Assembly (NCBI RefSeq): GCF_030272695.1 | Contig: NZ_JARFYN010000001.1 | Coordinates: 186,001-250,000 of the forward strand | DNA from: Martinezella calliandrae | GTDB taxonomy: Bacteria > Pseudomonadota > Alphaproteobacteria > Rhizobiales > Rhizobiaceae | Reading direction: 5' to 3' | DNA: 64,000 nucleotides | In this document: one piece after another, positions 43,438 to 53,400 of the stretch | Layout: every line of letters begins with the position of its first letter | Position numbering within the stretch: the first letter of the stretch is position 1 | Notes under the pieces: generated by a model | What the model saw: the letters and a program-made list of their open reading frames with translations, nothing else | Told to the model about the DNA's origin: nothing | The model's database searches: none | Program-made: the position numbers and the translations under genes

Positions 43438-44625
43438 TTGTTCATTCCCTTCTTCCTGAAGTTGAAGGAAGCGAAGGTTCCGGTGACGCTCCGGGAATTC
43501 CTGTCGCTTCTGGAGGGGTTGGAAGAAGGGATCGCCGACTACGATGTCGAGGCCTTTTATTATCTGGCCCGTGCGACGCTGATCAAGGACGAACGCTTCA
43601 TCGATCGTTTCGACCAGGTGTTCGCCGACTATTTCCGCGGTGTCGAGGCCGTCGGCGGTAACACGGAGCCGTCCGAGCAAGTCGCCATCCCTGAGGAGTG
43701 GCTGCGCAAGCTCGCCGAAAGACATCTGACGGACGAGGAAAAAAAGCTGGTAGAGGTCCTCGGCGGCTTCGAAAAGCTGATGGAGACGCTGCGTGAGCGT
43801 CTTGCCGAGCAGAAGGGCCGGCACCAGGGCGGCTCGAAATGGATCGGCACGGCGGGCAGCTCGCCATTCGGCGCGCACGGCTATAATCCCGAGGGCGTGC
43901 GCATCGGCCAGGAGGCATCCCATCATCGCAAGGCGGTGAAAGTGTGGGACCGCCGCGAATTTCAAAATCTCGACGACAGCGTCGAACTCGGCACCCGCAA
44001 TATTAAGATGGCGCTGAAACGGCTCCGCCGCTGGGTGCGCGAAGGGGCGGCCGAAGAGCTCGACCTCTCCGGCACGATCCGCTCCACTGCCGAGCATGGC
44101 TATCTTGATGTCCAGACCCGGCCGGAACGGCGCAATGCAGTCAAACTGCTGATGTTCTTCGATGTCGGCGGCTCGATGGACGATCATATTCGCGTTGTCG
44201 AGGAGCTGTTCTCCGCGGCGCACGCCGAATTCCGGTACATGGAGTATTTCTATTTCCATAACTGCCTGTACGATGGCGTGTGGAAGGACAATCGCCGCCG
44301 GCGCGTCGACTGCACCTTAACGGCGGATCTGATTCGCACCTTCGGGCCTGACTACCGCATCGTCTTCGTCGGCGACGCCTCGATGAGCCCTTATGAGGTC
44401 ACCCATCCCGGCGGATCGGTGGAAGACTGGAACGGAGAGGCCGGCGAGGTCTGGCTCAACCGCATCACCGGCCGTTTTCGCAAATGCGTCTGGCTCAATC
44501 CCGTGCCTGAAGGCCATTGGAGCCACACCACCTCGATCTCGATCATCCGCCGCTTGTTTGCTGACCGAATGTATCCATTGACCCTCGGCGGTTTGGAGAA
44601 GGCGACGAGGGAGTTGTCGCGTTGA
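43438..44625 (+). CDS. VWA domain protein, CoxE-type (MoxR partner)
   Basis: A 395-residue protein with a TTG start, supported by AGAGAGG eight bases upstream and the family start MFIPFFLKLKEAKVPVTLREF. The C-terminal VWA domain carries the metal-site variant FFDVGGSMDDH (DxGGS) typical of CoxE-like proteins. These work with a MoxR ATPase to mature cofactor-containing enzymes. The MoxR gene lies just upstream of metA, with metA intervening. Being 2 bases behind metA, this gene would come under the methionine riboswitch unless it has its own promoter. Confidence 0.9.
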   Translation: MFIPFFLKLKEAKVPVTLREFLSLLEGLEEGIADYDVEAFYYLARATLIKDERFIDRFDQVFADYFRGVEAVGGNTEPSEQVAIPEEWLRKLAERHLTDEEKKLVEVLGGFEKLMETLRERLAEQKGRHQGGSKWIGTAGSSPFGAHGYNPEGVRIGQEASHHRKAVKVWDRREFQNLDDSVELGTRNIKMALKRLRRWVREGAAEELDLSGTIRSTAEHGYLDVQTRPERRNAVKLLMFFDVGGSMDDHIRVVEELFSAAHAEFRYMEYFYFHNCLYDGVWKDNRRRRVDCTLTADLIRTFGPDYRIVFVGDASMSPYEVTHPGGSVEDWNGEAGEVWLNRITGRFRKCVWLNPVPEGHWSHTTSISIIRRLFADRMYPLTLGGLEKATRELSR

Positions 44626-44631
44626 TCATCC

Positions 44632-44652
44632 TCAATCAACTACATTGATTGA
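44632..44652. terminator. hairpin after the VWA gene
   Basis: TCAATCAA (44632-44639) and TTGATTGA (44645-44652) form a perfect 8-bp dyad with a 5-base loop, seven bases after the stop codon. No T run follows, so termination is only probable. Confidence 0.4.
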
Positions 44653-44719
44653 CCGCTAGTCTCTAGCTTGCCCGCTTGATGGATATGGTCAGGCGAGTGC
44701 GTTTTGGCAGTCGCCTTGT

Positions 44720-44875
44720 GCCTGGCCACTCACCCCAACCCTCTGGGAGAGGGGCTCGACAACGCCCAGCGCTGCCTCTGTTCATCCGGTGGGGCCTGCG
44801 TGGTGACGCTGATTGTTTTGCGCTGTCGTCCCTCTCGCGGTTTGCGGGGAGATGGCCAGGGTGAGGGGCCAGGCA
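44720..44875. repeat. RIME-like intergenic palindromic element, copy 6
   Basis: The ends GCCTGGCCACTCACCCC and GGGTGAGGGGCCAGGC are inverted repeats; CCTCTGGGAGAGGGG and GTTTGCGGGGAGATGG form inner arms. It is the main content of the 479-base gene-free stretch 44626-45104. The remainder (44876-45104) shows no gene; the galM promoter must lie there. Confidence 0.7.
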
Positions 44876-45104
44876 AAAGGCCGCGGCATCGACGCGCTTG
44901 CCTGACAAGTTCAAACCAAAACGTCTGTCGTACACATTGCACATTTCCAGCGCAGTCTGCCGCTTCCGCGGCGGTCGAGGGAAAGCCCGAGCGGCACTTG
45001 ATCGACAATCTGGTCCGCCTAATTTTCGCAATCGAACGATTGCGGACCGGCGCAAATGGGGGCAGGGTCTGGCTTCGAATTTTCAATAGGAATGGATAGC
45101 TAAT

Positions 45105-46130
45105 ATGACGGACAACGGTTTGGAGCGCGAAGTCTTTGGAACGACGGCGAATGGCGAGACAGTCTATCGCGTCAAGATCGTCGGCGGCGGCCTCACGGCC
45201 CACATCATGACCTGGGGTGCCGTCATCCAGGACCTGCGCCTGGAAGGCCACGTCCCGGCGCTGCTGCTCGGCTTCGACAATTTCGCCGACTATCCCGCAC
45301 ACTCCTCCTATTTCGGCGCCACGCCCGGCCGCTGCGCCAACCGCATCGGCGCCGGCCGTTTCAAGCTGGATGGCAAGGAATATCAGCTCGAACTCAATGA
45401 AAAGGGCGTCACCCATCTACACGGCGGCAAGGACAACATCGCCAAGCGCAACTGGACGATCGTCGAACACGCCGCCGACCGCGTTGTGCTGAAGATCGTC
45501 GATCCCGACGGGCGCGCCGGCTATCCCGGCAATTGCACGATCCAGGCAACCTATTGGGTGCATGGCGACGGCGTATTCTCGATCAGCTACGTTTCGACCA
45601 CCGATAAGCCGACGCTCGCCAATGTCTGCCAACACGCCTATTTCAACCTTGACGGCCGCGACGACGCGCTCGGTCATGACATCATGATCGCCGCCGATCA
45701 CTATACGCCGACGGACGAGAAGCAGGTACCCACGGGCGAAGTGCGCCCCGTTGCCGGCACCGTCTTCGATTTCCGCGAAATGGCCCCGATGAAGCGCTTC
45801 GATGGGGCCGATCAGGCGCTCTACGACCATAATTTCTGCCTGTCCTCGGAGCGCGCCGCCAAGCGCTCTGTGGTGCTGGCACGCAGCGTCAATTCCGGCG
45901 TCTCGCTGGAAGTTCGCACCACCGAGCCCGGCATACAGTTCTACGCCGGCTTCAAGCTCGATGTTCCCGTTCCCGGTCATGACGGCCGCAAGATTGGGCC
46001 CTTCGCAGGTTTCTGCCTGGAAACCCAGGTCTGGCCGGATGCCATCAACCATCAGGGCTTCCCGAATGCCGTTCTTCGTCCCGGCGAAGTGCTGCGACAG
46101 GAAACGGATTACATCTTCACCAAGAATTGA
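45105..46130 (+). CDS. galM: aldose 1-epimerase (mutarotase)
   Basis: A 341-residue galactose-mutarotase-type enzyme. The catalytic His is in NVCQHAYFNLDG and the catalytic Glu in GFCLETQVWPDAINHQGFP; other family blocks are YFGATPGRCANRIGAG and LHGGKDN. It interconverts alpha and beta anomers of free aldoses in the cytoplasm. No signal peptide. It precedes an amino-sugar operon but is separated from it by a hairpin and its own regulator, so it is probably a distinct unit. Confidence 0.93.
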   Translation: MTDNGLEREVFGTTANGETVYRVKIVGGGLTAHIMTWGAVIQDLRLEGHVPALLLGFDNFADYPAHSSYFGATPGRCANRIGAGRFKLDGKEYQLELNEKGVTHLHGGKDNIAKRNWTIVEHAADRVVLKIVDPDGRAGYPGNCTIQATYWVHGDGVFSISYVSTTDKPTLANVCQHAYFNLDGRDDALGHDIMIAADHYTPTDEKQVPTGEVRPVAGTVFDFREMAPMKRFDGADQALYDHNFCLSSERAAKRSVVLARSVNSGVSLEVRTTEPGIQFYAGFKLDVPVPGHDGRKIGPFAGFCLETQVWPDAINHQGFPNAVLRPGEVLRQETDYIFTKN

Positions 46131-46170
46131 GCTGAAGGCGCCATTTTGCAAAATTGTCGGCCATAAGCAT

Positions 46171-46203
46171 TCCGCTTTCAGGTGGGGACCACTTGAAAGC
46201 GGA
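46171..46203. repeat. strong hairpin between galM and the amino-sugar operon
   Basis: TCCGCTTTCA (46171-46180) pairs with TGAAAGCGGA (46194-46203), and the stem continues inward through GTGG/CCAC with one wobble pair to a 3-base loop. There is no T run. It may be a galM terminator or a member of a palindromic repeat family. Confidence 0.5.
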
Positions 46204-46330
46204 TAAAATCGCCTAGATTCAAAAGACTAGAGGCACCTCCGTGGGCTTGGGCGAGCGTAGGGTGCTTTGGGCGCACGTCGTCCTCAGCCGATTGATTTTC
46301 AGCCCGCAAATCAGATTCACCTTGCAGATT

Positions 46331-46370
46331 GGTTCTAAATAGGTTCTACAAAGGACCCATGGATAGAACC
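46331..46370 (+). promoter_or_regulatory. GntR-type operator overlapping the regulator start
   Basis: GGTTCTA occurs at 46331-46337 and 46342-46348 (one helical turn apart), and its inverse TAGAACC at 46364-46370, inside the first codons of the regulator gene. The repeats surround the AAAGGA ribosome binding site. This pattern fits autoregulation by the GntR/NagR-like protein. Confidence 0.55.
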
Positions 46371-47132
46371 AGTTTGATTGCTGAACTGAACAGCCGTGGT
46401 CTGCGTGACGAGGCCATGACCGGGCCGTTGTACAAGCGCTTGGCGCAGGCGCTGACCGGCCTTATCCAGGAAGGCCTGCTGAAATCCGGAACTGCACTGC
46501 CAGGCGAGCGCGATCTGGCCGAGGCTCTGCAGGTCGGCCGCGTCACGGTCCGCACCGCCTATCGCGAACTGCTGGCCTCCGGCGCGATCGAATCACGTCA
46601 CGGCAGCGGCACATTCGTATCGGAGCGCGTCGAGCGTATCGAACAATCCCTCTGGCGCCTCTCCTCCTTCTCTGCGGACATGCGTTCGCGCGGCCGCGAG
46701 CCAGCGGCAAGAATCCTGTCGCGTGCCGTCAGCCCGCCCGCCCCGGAAGAATCCTTCCTGCTCGGTCTCGGCCAGGACGAGCCCGTACTGCGTCTCGACC
46801 GCCTGCGCCTTGCCGATGGCCAGCCACTCGCCATCGAGCGCGCCGTCGTCCCGATCAAATTTCTGGGCGAGGATGCGGTTTCCGAGGGTTCGCTCTATGA
46901 TGCGCTGACTGGGAATGGCTTTAGGCCGGTCCGTGCCCTGCAGCGGCTGACAGCCGTGACGCTCGATCCGACATCTGCGTCGATCCTCAACGTCAAGGCG
47001 GGCGCGCCGGCACTTTTGATCGAACGTATTTCACGCCTGGAAGACCAGCGCGTTGTTGAATACACCCGCTCGCATTATCGCGGCGATGCATATGATTTCG
47101 TTGCCGAATTAAGAATTGGAGATGACCCATGA
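46359..47132 (+). CDS. GntR family regulator (HutC/NagR-like, UTRA domain)
   Basis: A 257-residue regulator. The N-terminal winged helix is clear (PLYKRLAQALTGLIQEG, ALPGERDLAEALQVGRVTVR, HGSGTFVSERV), followed by a UTRA ligand domain ending in VVEYTRSHYRGDAYDFVAEL. ATG at 46359 with AAAGGA upstream. Related NagR/DasR proteins respond to glucosamine-6-phosphate or N-acetylglucosamine-6-phosphate. It is the first gene of the operon: its stop overlaps the next ATG. It most likely represses itself and the amino-sugar genes through the GGTTCTA repeats. Confidence 0.92.
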   Translation: MDRTSLIAELNSRGLRDEAMTGPLYKRLAQALTGLIQEGLLKSGTALPGERDLAEALQVGRVTVRTAYRELLASGAIESRHGSGTFVSERVERIEQSLWRLSSFSADMRSRGREPAARILSRAVSPPAPEESFLLGLGQDEPVLRLDRLRLADGQPLAIERAVVPIKFLGEDAVSEGSLYDALTGNGFRPVRALQRLTAVTLDPTSASILNVKAGAPALLIERISRLEDQRVVEYTRSHYRGDAYDFVAELRIGDDP

Positions 47133-48160
47133 GCGAGACCCAATCCCTTATGCTGACGGAGGCCGGCCAGTCGCCTGACGTCGTGGCGACCCTGCTTGAG
47201 AAGGAAAAGCCAGTTTTTGCGGAAATCGCAAAGCTATTCTCCTCCACCCGTCCCCCTGTGATCACGACGGCGGCGCGCGGTTCTTCCGACCATGCCGCCA
47301 CCTTCTTCAAATATCTTTTCGAAATTTGCTATGGCGTGCCCGTCGCCTCGGTCGGCCCTTCCATCGCCTCCGTCTATAGCGCTCCTCTCCACCTGAAGGG
47401 CGGCATCCATTTCACCGTATCGCAATCCGGTGGCAGCCCCGACATCATTGCGCTGCAGGCGGCCGCCAAGCAGGGCGGCGCCACAACGATTGCCGTCGTC
47501 AACGTCACTGACAGCCCGCTCGCCAAGGAGGCCGACATCATGCTCGGCCTCAATGCTGGTCCGGAAAAGAGCGTCGCCGCCACGAAATCCTTCATTGCCT
47601 CCGCCGCCGCGCTGGCTGGCGTCACCGCAGCAATCTCGGAAGACCAGGCGCTTGCCGCTGGCCTCGCCAAATTGCCGGAAGCGCTCGCGGCGACATCGGG
47701 GATCGACGGGAAAGCCGCCGAGGACGTGCTCTTCAACGCCACGTCGCTTTATACCGGCGGTCGCGGTCCGGCCTTCGCCATTGCGCTGGAAGCGGCACTG
47801 AAGGCCAAGGAAACCTCCGGCCTGCATGCCGAAGCCTTTTCGCTCGCCGAGCTGATGCACGGGCCGATGCGGCTGGTACAACCCGGCTTCCCGATCATCG
47901 CTTTTTCGCCGGATGATGCCGCGTTCGACAATAATGCCACGGCACTGGAGCGCCTGCAGAAGCTTGGCGCCACGGCCGTATCCTTCTCTACCGCCGCACT
48001 TCCCGGCATCAATCTGCGCATGCCCACCACCGGCAACGGTCTGCTCGACCCGCTGGTGTCGCTTCTCTGCTATTATCGTCTCGTCGAGTCCGTGACGCGG
48101 CGCAAGGGTTTCGATCCGGATAAGCCGGCTAATCTTCTCAAGGTAACGGAGACCATGTGA
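47129..48160 (+). CDS. SIS-domain glucosamine-6-phosphate deaminase-like protein (NagB-II type)
   Basis: A 343-residue protein with two SIS (sugar isomerase) domains, as in the isomerase half of GlmS. Seen are ITTAARGSSDHAATFFKYL, the FTVSQSGGSPDIIALQA serine-rich phosphosugar loop, and AEAFSLAELMHGPMRLV with the catalytic Glu/His region. Without a glutaminase domain, such proteins act as NagB-II deaminases that turn glucosamine-6-phosphate into fructose-6-phosphate plus ammonia. It overlaps the regulator gene by ATGA and nagA by one base, so it fits that step. Confidence 0.9.
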   Translation: MSETQSLMLTEAGQSPDVVATLLEKEKPVFAEIAKLFSSTRPPVITTAARGSSDHAATFFKYLFEICYGVPVASVGPSIASVYSAPLHLKGGIHFTVSQSGGSPDIIALQAAAKQGGATTIAVVNVTDSPLAKEADIMLGLNAGPEKSVAATKSFIASAAALAGVTAAISEDQALAAGLAKLPEALAATSGIDGKAAEDVLFNATSLYTGGRGPAFAIALEAALKAKETSGLHAEAFSLAELMHGPMRLVQPGFPIIAFSPDDAAFDNNATALERLQKLGATAVSFSTAALPGINLRMPTTGNGLLDPLVSLLCYYRLVESVTRRKGFDPDKPANLLKVTETM

Positions 48161-49317
48161 TGGACTACAAGGTCTTTGCCGGCGCTCGCATCTTCGACGG
48201 CGAGCGGTTTCATGAGGATAGCGCGCTGGTGACGGGCAACGGCCGGGTGCAGACGATCACCGCCGCCAACAATGTGCCCGACAATACCGAAGTGGTTCGC
48301 CTTCAGGGCGGCGTACTGTCCCCCGGCTTCATTGACGCACAGGTGAACGGCGGCGGCGGCCGTATGCTGAACGACGGTCCCTCACCGGAAGCAATGTATA
48401 CGATCGCCGAGGGCCATCGCCCCTACGGCACCACGGCGCTGCTCCCGACGCTGATCACCGATGTTGCTGCGGCAACGACGGCGGCTATCGAAGCCGCAAC
48501 TGAGGCCGTCAAGGCCAATCGAGGCGTCGTCGGGCTGCATCTCGAGGGCCCGCACCTGGCGCCGGCCCGCAAGGGCGCGCATCTGGCTGAGCTGATGCGC
48601 CCGGTCGAAGACAGCGACGTCAAGACCTTCATTCGCGCCCGCGAGGCGATCGGCACCCTTCTGATCACCATGGCGGCGGAGCAGGTCACCGAACGCCAGG
48701 TGCAGGCGCTGAACGAAGGTGGCGTCATAGTCAGCATCGGGCACAGCGACTCCACGGCGGAGGCGGCCGATGCCCGCTTCGATGCTGGCGCTCGCGGCGT
48801 CACCCATCTCTTCAATGCCATGAGCCAGATGGGCCATCGCGCGCCGGGCCTCGTCGGAGCTGCGATCGACCACCCAGCGCCCTGGTGTGGCATCATCGCC
48901 GATGGCCACCATGTCGATCCGCGAGCCCTGCGCATTGCCCTGCGCGCAAAACGCGGCGAAGGCCGACTGTTCTTCGTCACCGACGCCATGTCACTGGTCG
49001 GCACCGATCTTCCGAGCTTCACCTTGAACGGCCGCACCGTCTATCGCACCAAGGGCGGTTATTGCTCGAAGCTGACGCTCGACGACGGCACGCTCGCCGG
49101 CTCCGACGTCGACATGGCCTCGACGATCCGTTACGGTGTTAACGTCCTCCAATTGCCGCTGGCGGAAGCCTTGCGTATGGCGACGTCCTATCCGGCCCGC
49201 TTCCTGCGACTCGCCGATCGTGGTCACCTGACGCCTGGCGCCCGCGCCGATCTCGTCCATATCACCGACGGCATCGAAGTCACCGGGACATGGATCTCGG
49301 GCCAGCCATCAGTCTGA
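48160..49317 (+). CDS. nagA: N-acetylglucosamine-6-phosphate deacetylase
   Basis: A 385-residue amidohydrolase. The N-terminal metal region is the Gram-negative NagA variant [13 protein letters not shown]. Further features are the metal Glu in [13 protein letters not shown], His in [10 protein letters not shown] and [10 protein letters not shown], and the catalytic Asp in [10 protein letters not shown]. It removes acetate from N-acetylglucosamine-6-phosphate. The ATG at 48160 has GGAG eight bases upstream and overlaps the preceding stop by one base; a GTG one codon earlier is also possible. Third gene of the amino-sugar operon. Confidence 0.94.
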   Translation: MDYKVFAGARIFDGERFHEDSALVTGNGRVQTITAANNVPDNTEVVRLQGGVLSPGFIDAQVNGGGGRMLNDGPSPEAMYTIAEGHRPYGTTALLPTLITDVAAATTAAIEAATEAVKANRGVVGLHLEGPHLAPARKGAHLAELMRPVEDSDVKTFIRAREAIGTLLITMAAEQVTERQVQALNEGGVIVSIGHSDSTAEAADARFDAGARGVTHLFNAMSQMGHRAPGLVGAAIDHPAPWCGIIADGHHVDPRALRIALRAKRGEGRLFFVTDAMSLVGTDLPSFTLNGRTVYRTKGGYCSKLTLDDGTLAGSDVDMASTIRYGVNVLQLPLAEALRMATSYPARFLRLADRGHLTPGARADLVHITDGIEVTGTWISGQPSV

Positions 49318-49340
49318 AACGCAAACGAGAGAGGCGCGCA

Positions 49341-50069
49341 ATGACCGCGGTCACGGACAGCTATTTCTCCGCCATCATCGGCCGGCTGGAAACCTTGCGC
49401 GAAACGCTCGCAGAACCGATGGCGAAGGCGGCCAACGTTATATGCACGGCGGCACGTGCCGATCGCCGCGTCTATGTCTTCGGCACCGGTCATTCGCATA
49501 TGCTGGCTGAAGAGGTGCATTACCGCGCCGGAGGGCTGGCCTTCACCATCCCGGTGCTGGTTGGTTCCGCCATGCTGCATGAAGGCGCCGTAATCAGCTC
49601 GGTCTATGAGCGCACCGAGGGTCTGATACAGCCGATTTTCGAGCGCTACGGTATGCAGCCCGGCGATGTGCTGATAATCGCCTCCAATTCCGGCGTCAAC
49701 GCCGCTCCGATCGAGGCCGCCGACTACGGCCGCAAGATCGGCGCGACGGTCATCGCCATCACCTCGCTCGCTTACTCAACGGCCATCGCCAATGGCCGAC
49801 GCCGGTTGGCTGATATTGCCGATATCGTCTTCGACAACGGCTTACCGCCGGGCGACGCCCTCATCGATCTGCCGGGTGGTAATTTCAGAGTCGGGCCGGC
49901 ATCGACCGCCATCGGCGCCACGGTGCTGAACGCCATCTTCGCCGAAGTTGCCGCCGAGCTTTGCAAGGACGGCGACCCGCCGGTCTATCTCAGCGCCAAC
50001 ATGCCTGGCGCCAAGGAGATCAATCAGCAGCTGGTGAAAAAATACCGGCCGCGCAATCCTCATCTTTGA
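49341..50069 (+). CDS. SIS-domain protein (SIS_2, UPF0309-like)
   Basis: A 242-residue single-SIS-domain protein. The N terminus [21 protein letters not shown] leads to [22 protein letters not shown] and the phosphosugar loop [16 protein letters not shown], as in the UPF0309 family. GAGAGG before the ATG at 49341 decides the start. It lies 23 bases after nagA and is the last gene of the operon. Substrate unknown; an amino-sugar phosphate or its lactyl ether are the obvious candidates because of the neighbours. Confidence 0.87.
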   Translation: MTAVTDSYFSAIIGRLETLRETLAEPMAKAANVICTAARADRRVYVFGTGHSHMLAEEVHYRAGGLAFTIPVLVGSAMLHEGAVISSVYERTEGLIQPIFERYGMQPGDVLIIASNSGVNAAPIEAADYGRKIGATVIAITSLAYSTAIANGRRRLADIADIVFDNGLPPGDALIDLPGGNFRVGPASTAIGATVLNAIFAEVAAELCKDGDPPVYLSANMPGAKEINQQLVKKYRPRNPHL

Positions 50070-50430
50070 TCGAACGCCTATCTCGCCGCCTTACTCATAG
50101 AAAGTGAGCGCGACGGAAAAATTGGGTTCCGCCAAGGGTCATCCTGGATCCGGCACTGTTCGGTTTTTCATGGAACGGTCGGGCAAAACGAGTTCCTGTA
50201 CCCGCTTGCAGGTGGCGCTACCCCAAGGCGGGACGCTCCCAGTGATATTCCCTGGCGCTCCCGCGCCAGGCAGCCACAATACGCTTAATATCAATCTGAC
50301 ACGCAAGCCGCTGGACAATCTCAAGGTGCCGCAAGCCACACGCTACGGCATCGACAATATGGCGATCGCCTCGGCCTTAGGAAATGCACACACTAAACCG
50401 GTTCGAGATTCCGTAAGAAGCTGAACCGCT
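50070..50430. other. intergenic stretch without a convincing gene
   Basis: This 361-base region between the convergent SIS and RND genes contains one open frame (50104-50424, 106 codons) with no recognisable family and no good ribosome binding site. Two hairpins are present: CCTGGCGC (50251-50258) with GCGCCAGG (50263-50270), and a longer one at its right end listed separately. Confidence 0.5.
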
Positions 50431-50436
50431 TTAGTG
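50391..50436. repeat. palindromic repeat overlapping the RND gene stop
   Basis: CACTAAA and CGGTTC (50391-50404) pair with GAACCG and TTTAGTG (50423-50436), with a single C-C mismatch and an 18-base loop. It includes the stop codon of the minus-strand RND gene. It may protect or terminate that transcript. Confidence 0.5.
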
Positions 50437-53400
50437 CATATCCGTCTTGGTGGCCGTCCTCAGGGGCTCCACCGACGCGTCCTTGACGGCCTCCGGCTGT
50501 CGACGCCGCCTGCGCAGCACAACGTAGAAGACCGGGGTCAGGAACAGGCCGAACAGCGTTACGCCGAGCATGCCCGAAAAGACCGCGGTGCCGAGCGATT
50601 GACGCATTTCCGCGCCGGGGCCGGTGGCAATCATCAGCGGGACGACGCCGAAGATAAAGGCGAAGGCGGTCATCAGGATTGGCCGCAAACGCAGATGGCT
50701 GGCCTCGATCGCCGCTTCGACGGCGCTCTTGCCCTCCAACTGCGCCTGTCGGGCGAATTCCACGATCAGGATCGCGTTTTTCGCCGCGAGGCCGATCAGC
50801 ACGATGAGGCCGATCTGCGTCAGGATATTGTTGTCCATGCCCCGCAAATGTACGCCGATCAGAGCAGCGAGCACGGCCAACGGCACGATCAGGATGATGG
50901 CAAGCGGCAGGATCCAGCTTTCATATTGGGCTGAAAGCGCCAGGAAGACGAAGATAACCGACAGCGCGAAGATATAGACCGCCGTGTTGCCGGTATTCCT
51001 TTCCTGATAAGCAAGCTCCGTCCATTCGAAGGTCGTGCCCGGCGGCAGCAGATTTTTCGCCAGTCCTTCCATCGTATCGAGCGCGGTGCCGGTCGAAACA
51101 CCCTGACCCGGATTGCCCTGGAGAGGAACCGAGACATACATGTTGTAGCGTTGAACGAGCGTCGGTCCGGTCGTATCGCGAATGTCAACCAACGTACCGA
51201 GCGGCACGAGCGCGCCGGTGGCCGAACGAACCTTCAGCGCGAGAATATCGTCGCGGTCCATGCGGAATTGCTGGTCGGCCTGGGCGCGCACCTGGTACAC
51301 GCGACCAAAGGCGTTGAAGTCGTTGACATAGGATGTGCCGAGATTGATCGACAAAGTCTCGAAGATATTCGGGATCGGCACGTTCAGCGCGCGCGCCTTG
51401 TCGCGATCGATCGCCAGGAAATATTGCGGGCTATTGGCCGAGAAAGTGGTGAAGACGCCGCTCACGCCCTTGTTCTGTGCGGCCACCCCCATGAGCTGAT
51501 AGGCAAGCGGCAGAATGCGGCGCATATCGGGATTTTCCCGATCCATGATCTGCATCTTGAAGCCACCGGAATTGCCGACGCCACGGATAGAAGGCGGCGG
51601 GATGGCAATGATGAATGCCTCCTGGATGCCTTGCAGGCTGCCGTAGAGCTGGCCAATGATTTTGCTGGCCGAATCCCCGCTCTTCAGCCGCTCCTCGAAC
51701 GGCTTGAAGGGCGTGAAGATGACGCCGGAATTCGAGGCATTCGTGAAGGTCGCGCCGTTGAAACCGGCGAAGGCGACGGCATTTTCGACGCCCGGCGTCT
51801 TCCTGATGATGTCTGTCGCCTTCTGAATGACCGCGTTGGTGCGTGCGAGCGACGCGCCATCTGGCAACTGCACGACGACGATGGCATAGCCCTGGTCCAT
51901 GGTCGGGATGAAGCCTTGCGGTACGATCTTGCCCATGTACAACGTTGCGCCAAGCAGACCTATGAAAACGAGAAGAGCACAGCCGCGCGCGACCCAGGTG
52001 GTCACCAGATGACGGATGATCCACGAATAGCCCCTACTCATCCGATCGAAACCCTGGTTGAACCCGTTACCCAGAGCGCGCCCGAAGCGTGAGAAGATGC
52101 TGTTCGATTTCCGATGATCGTGCGGACGCAGCACGATCGACGCAAGTGCCGGCGACAACGTCAGCGAATTCAGGCAGGAGATCGCCGTCGCAACCGAAAT
52201 CGTCACTGCAAACTGGCGATAGAACTGCCCCGTAATGCCGGGAATGAAAGCCGTCGGCAGGAAGACGGCGATCAGGACCAGCGAGATCGCCAACACGGCG
52301 GTGCCGACTTCGTTCATGGTCACATGCGCGGCCTCTCTCGGCGTCATTCCGAGTGCGAGATTGCGCTCAACGTTTTCGACAACCACGATCGCATCGTCCA
52401 CGACGATACCAATGGCCAGTACCAGGCCGAACAGCGTCAGCATGTTCAGCGAAAAACCGAGCGCAAGCAGAAAGGCGAAGGTGCCGATCAGCGAAACCGG
52501 GATTGCCACGATCGGAATGATCGCCGTTCGCCAGGATTGCAGGAAGACCAGCACGACGATGGCGACGAGGATCGCGGCCTCGAAGATCGTCTTGTAAACT
52601 TCGTTGATCGATTCAGAGATAAAATCCGTCGGATTGTAGACGATGCGATATTCGAGGCCCTGGGGGAAATCCTGCGACAGTTCCTTCATCGTCTTCTGGA
52701 TTGCCGCTGCGGCGTCGAGCGCATTAGTGCCCGGCCGCGCAAAGATGCCGAGTGCAACGGCGGGGGCGCCGTTCAGATAACTGTTGGTGACATAGTCCTG
52801 GGCACCGAGTTCGATGCGTGCCACATCCTGCAACTGCACGAGCCGGCCGCTATCTGTCGCCTTGACGATGACATAGCGGAATTGCCGCGGATCGGAAAAG
52901 CGCCCTTGGGTCGTCACGGTATATTGAAAGGCGTTGGTGCCGGAAATCGGCGGCCCGCCGATCGCGCCGCCCGACACCTGGACATTTTGATCCCTCAGCG
53001 CCTGGACAATATCGCCGGCCGTCATGCCGTAAGCGGAAAGCTTTTCCGGGTCGAGCCAGATGCGCAGCGAATATTGCCGCTCGCCGAAGAGCTGCACGTC
53101 GCCGACACCGTCGAGCCGCACGAGAAGGTCGCGGATCCGCGTGCGGGCGTAGTTGGAGATATAGAGCTGATCATAGCGGTTGCTGGGCGAAAGCAGATGC
53201 ACGACCATCATTAGATCGGGCGAGCTTTTGACCGTTGTGATGCCGATGCGCCGGACATCATCCGGCAGGCGCGGTTCGGCGATGGCGACGCGGTTCTGGA
53301 CCAGCACCTGCGCCTTGTCGAGATCGGTGCCGAGCTTGAAGGTGATGGTCAGCGACATCGAACCGTCGGCGCTCGAATAGGAGGACATGTAAAGCATGTC

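Noticed and set aside
50251..50270. CCTGGCGC/GCGCCAGG hairpin as an intrinsic terminator of the amino-sugar operon
   Set aside because: No T run on either strand and about 180 bases from the last stop codon; could equally be a chance or repeat-derived dyad.
50104..50424. Possible 106-residue small protein
   Set aside because: No recognisable domain, no convincing ribosome binding site, and its end overlaps a hairpin repeat; kept only as a note on the intergenic stretch.
51151..53214. Two long plus-strand frames (51151-52092 and 52114-53214)
   Set aside because: Antisense shadows of the RND permease gene, whose full-length motifs are intact.
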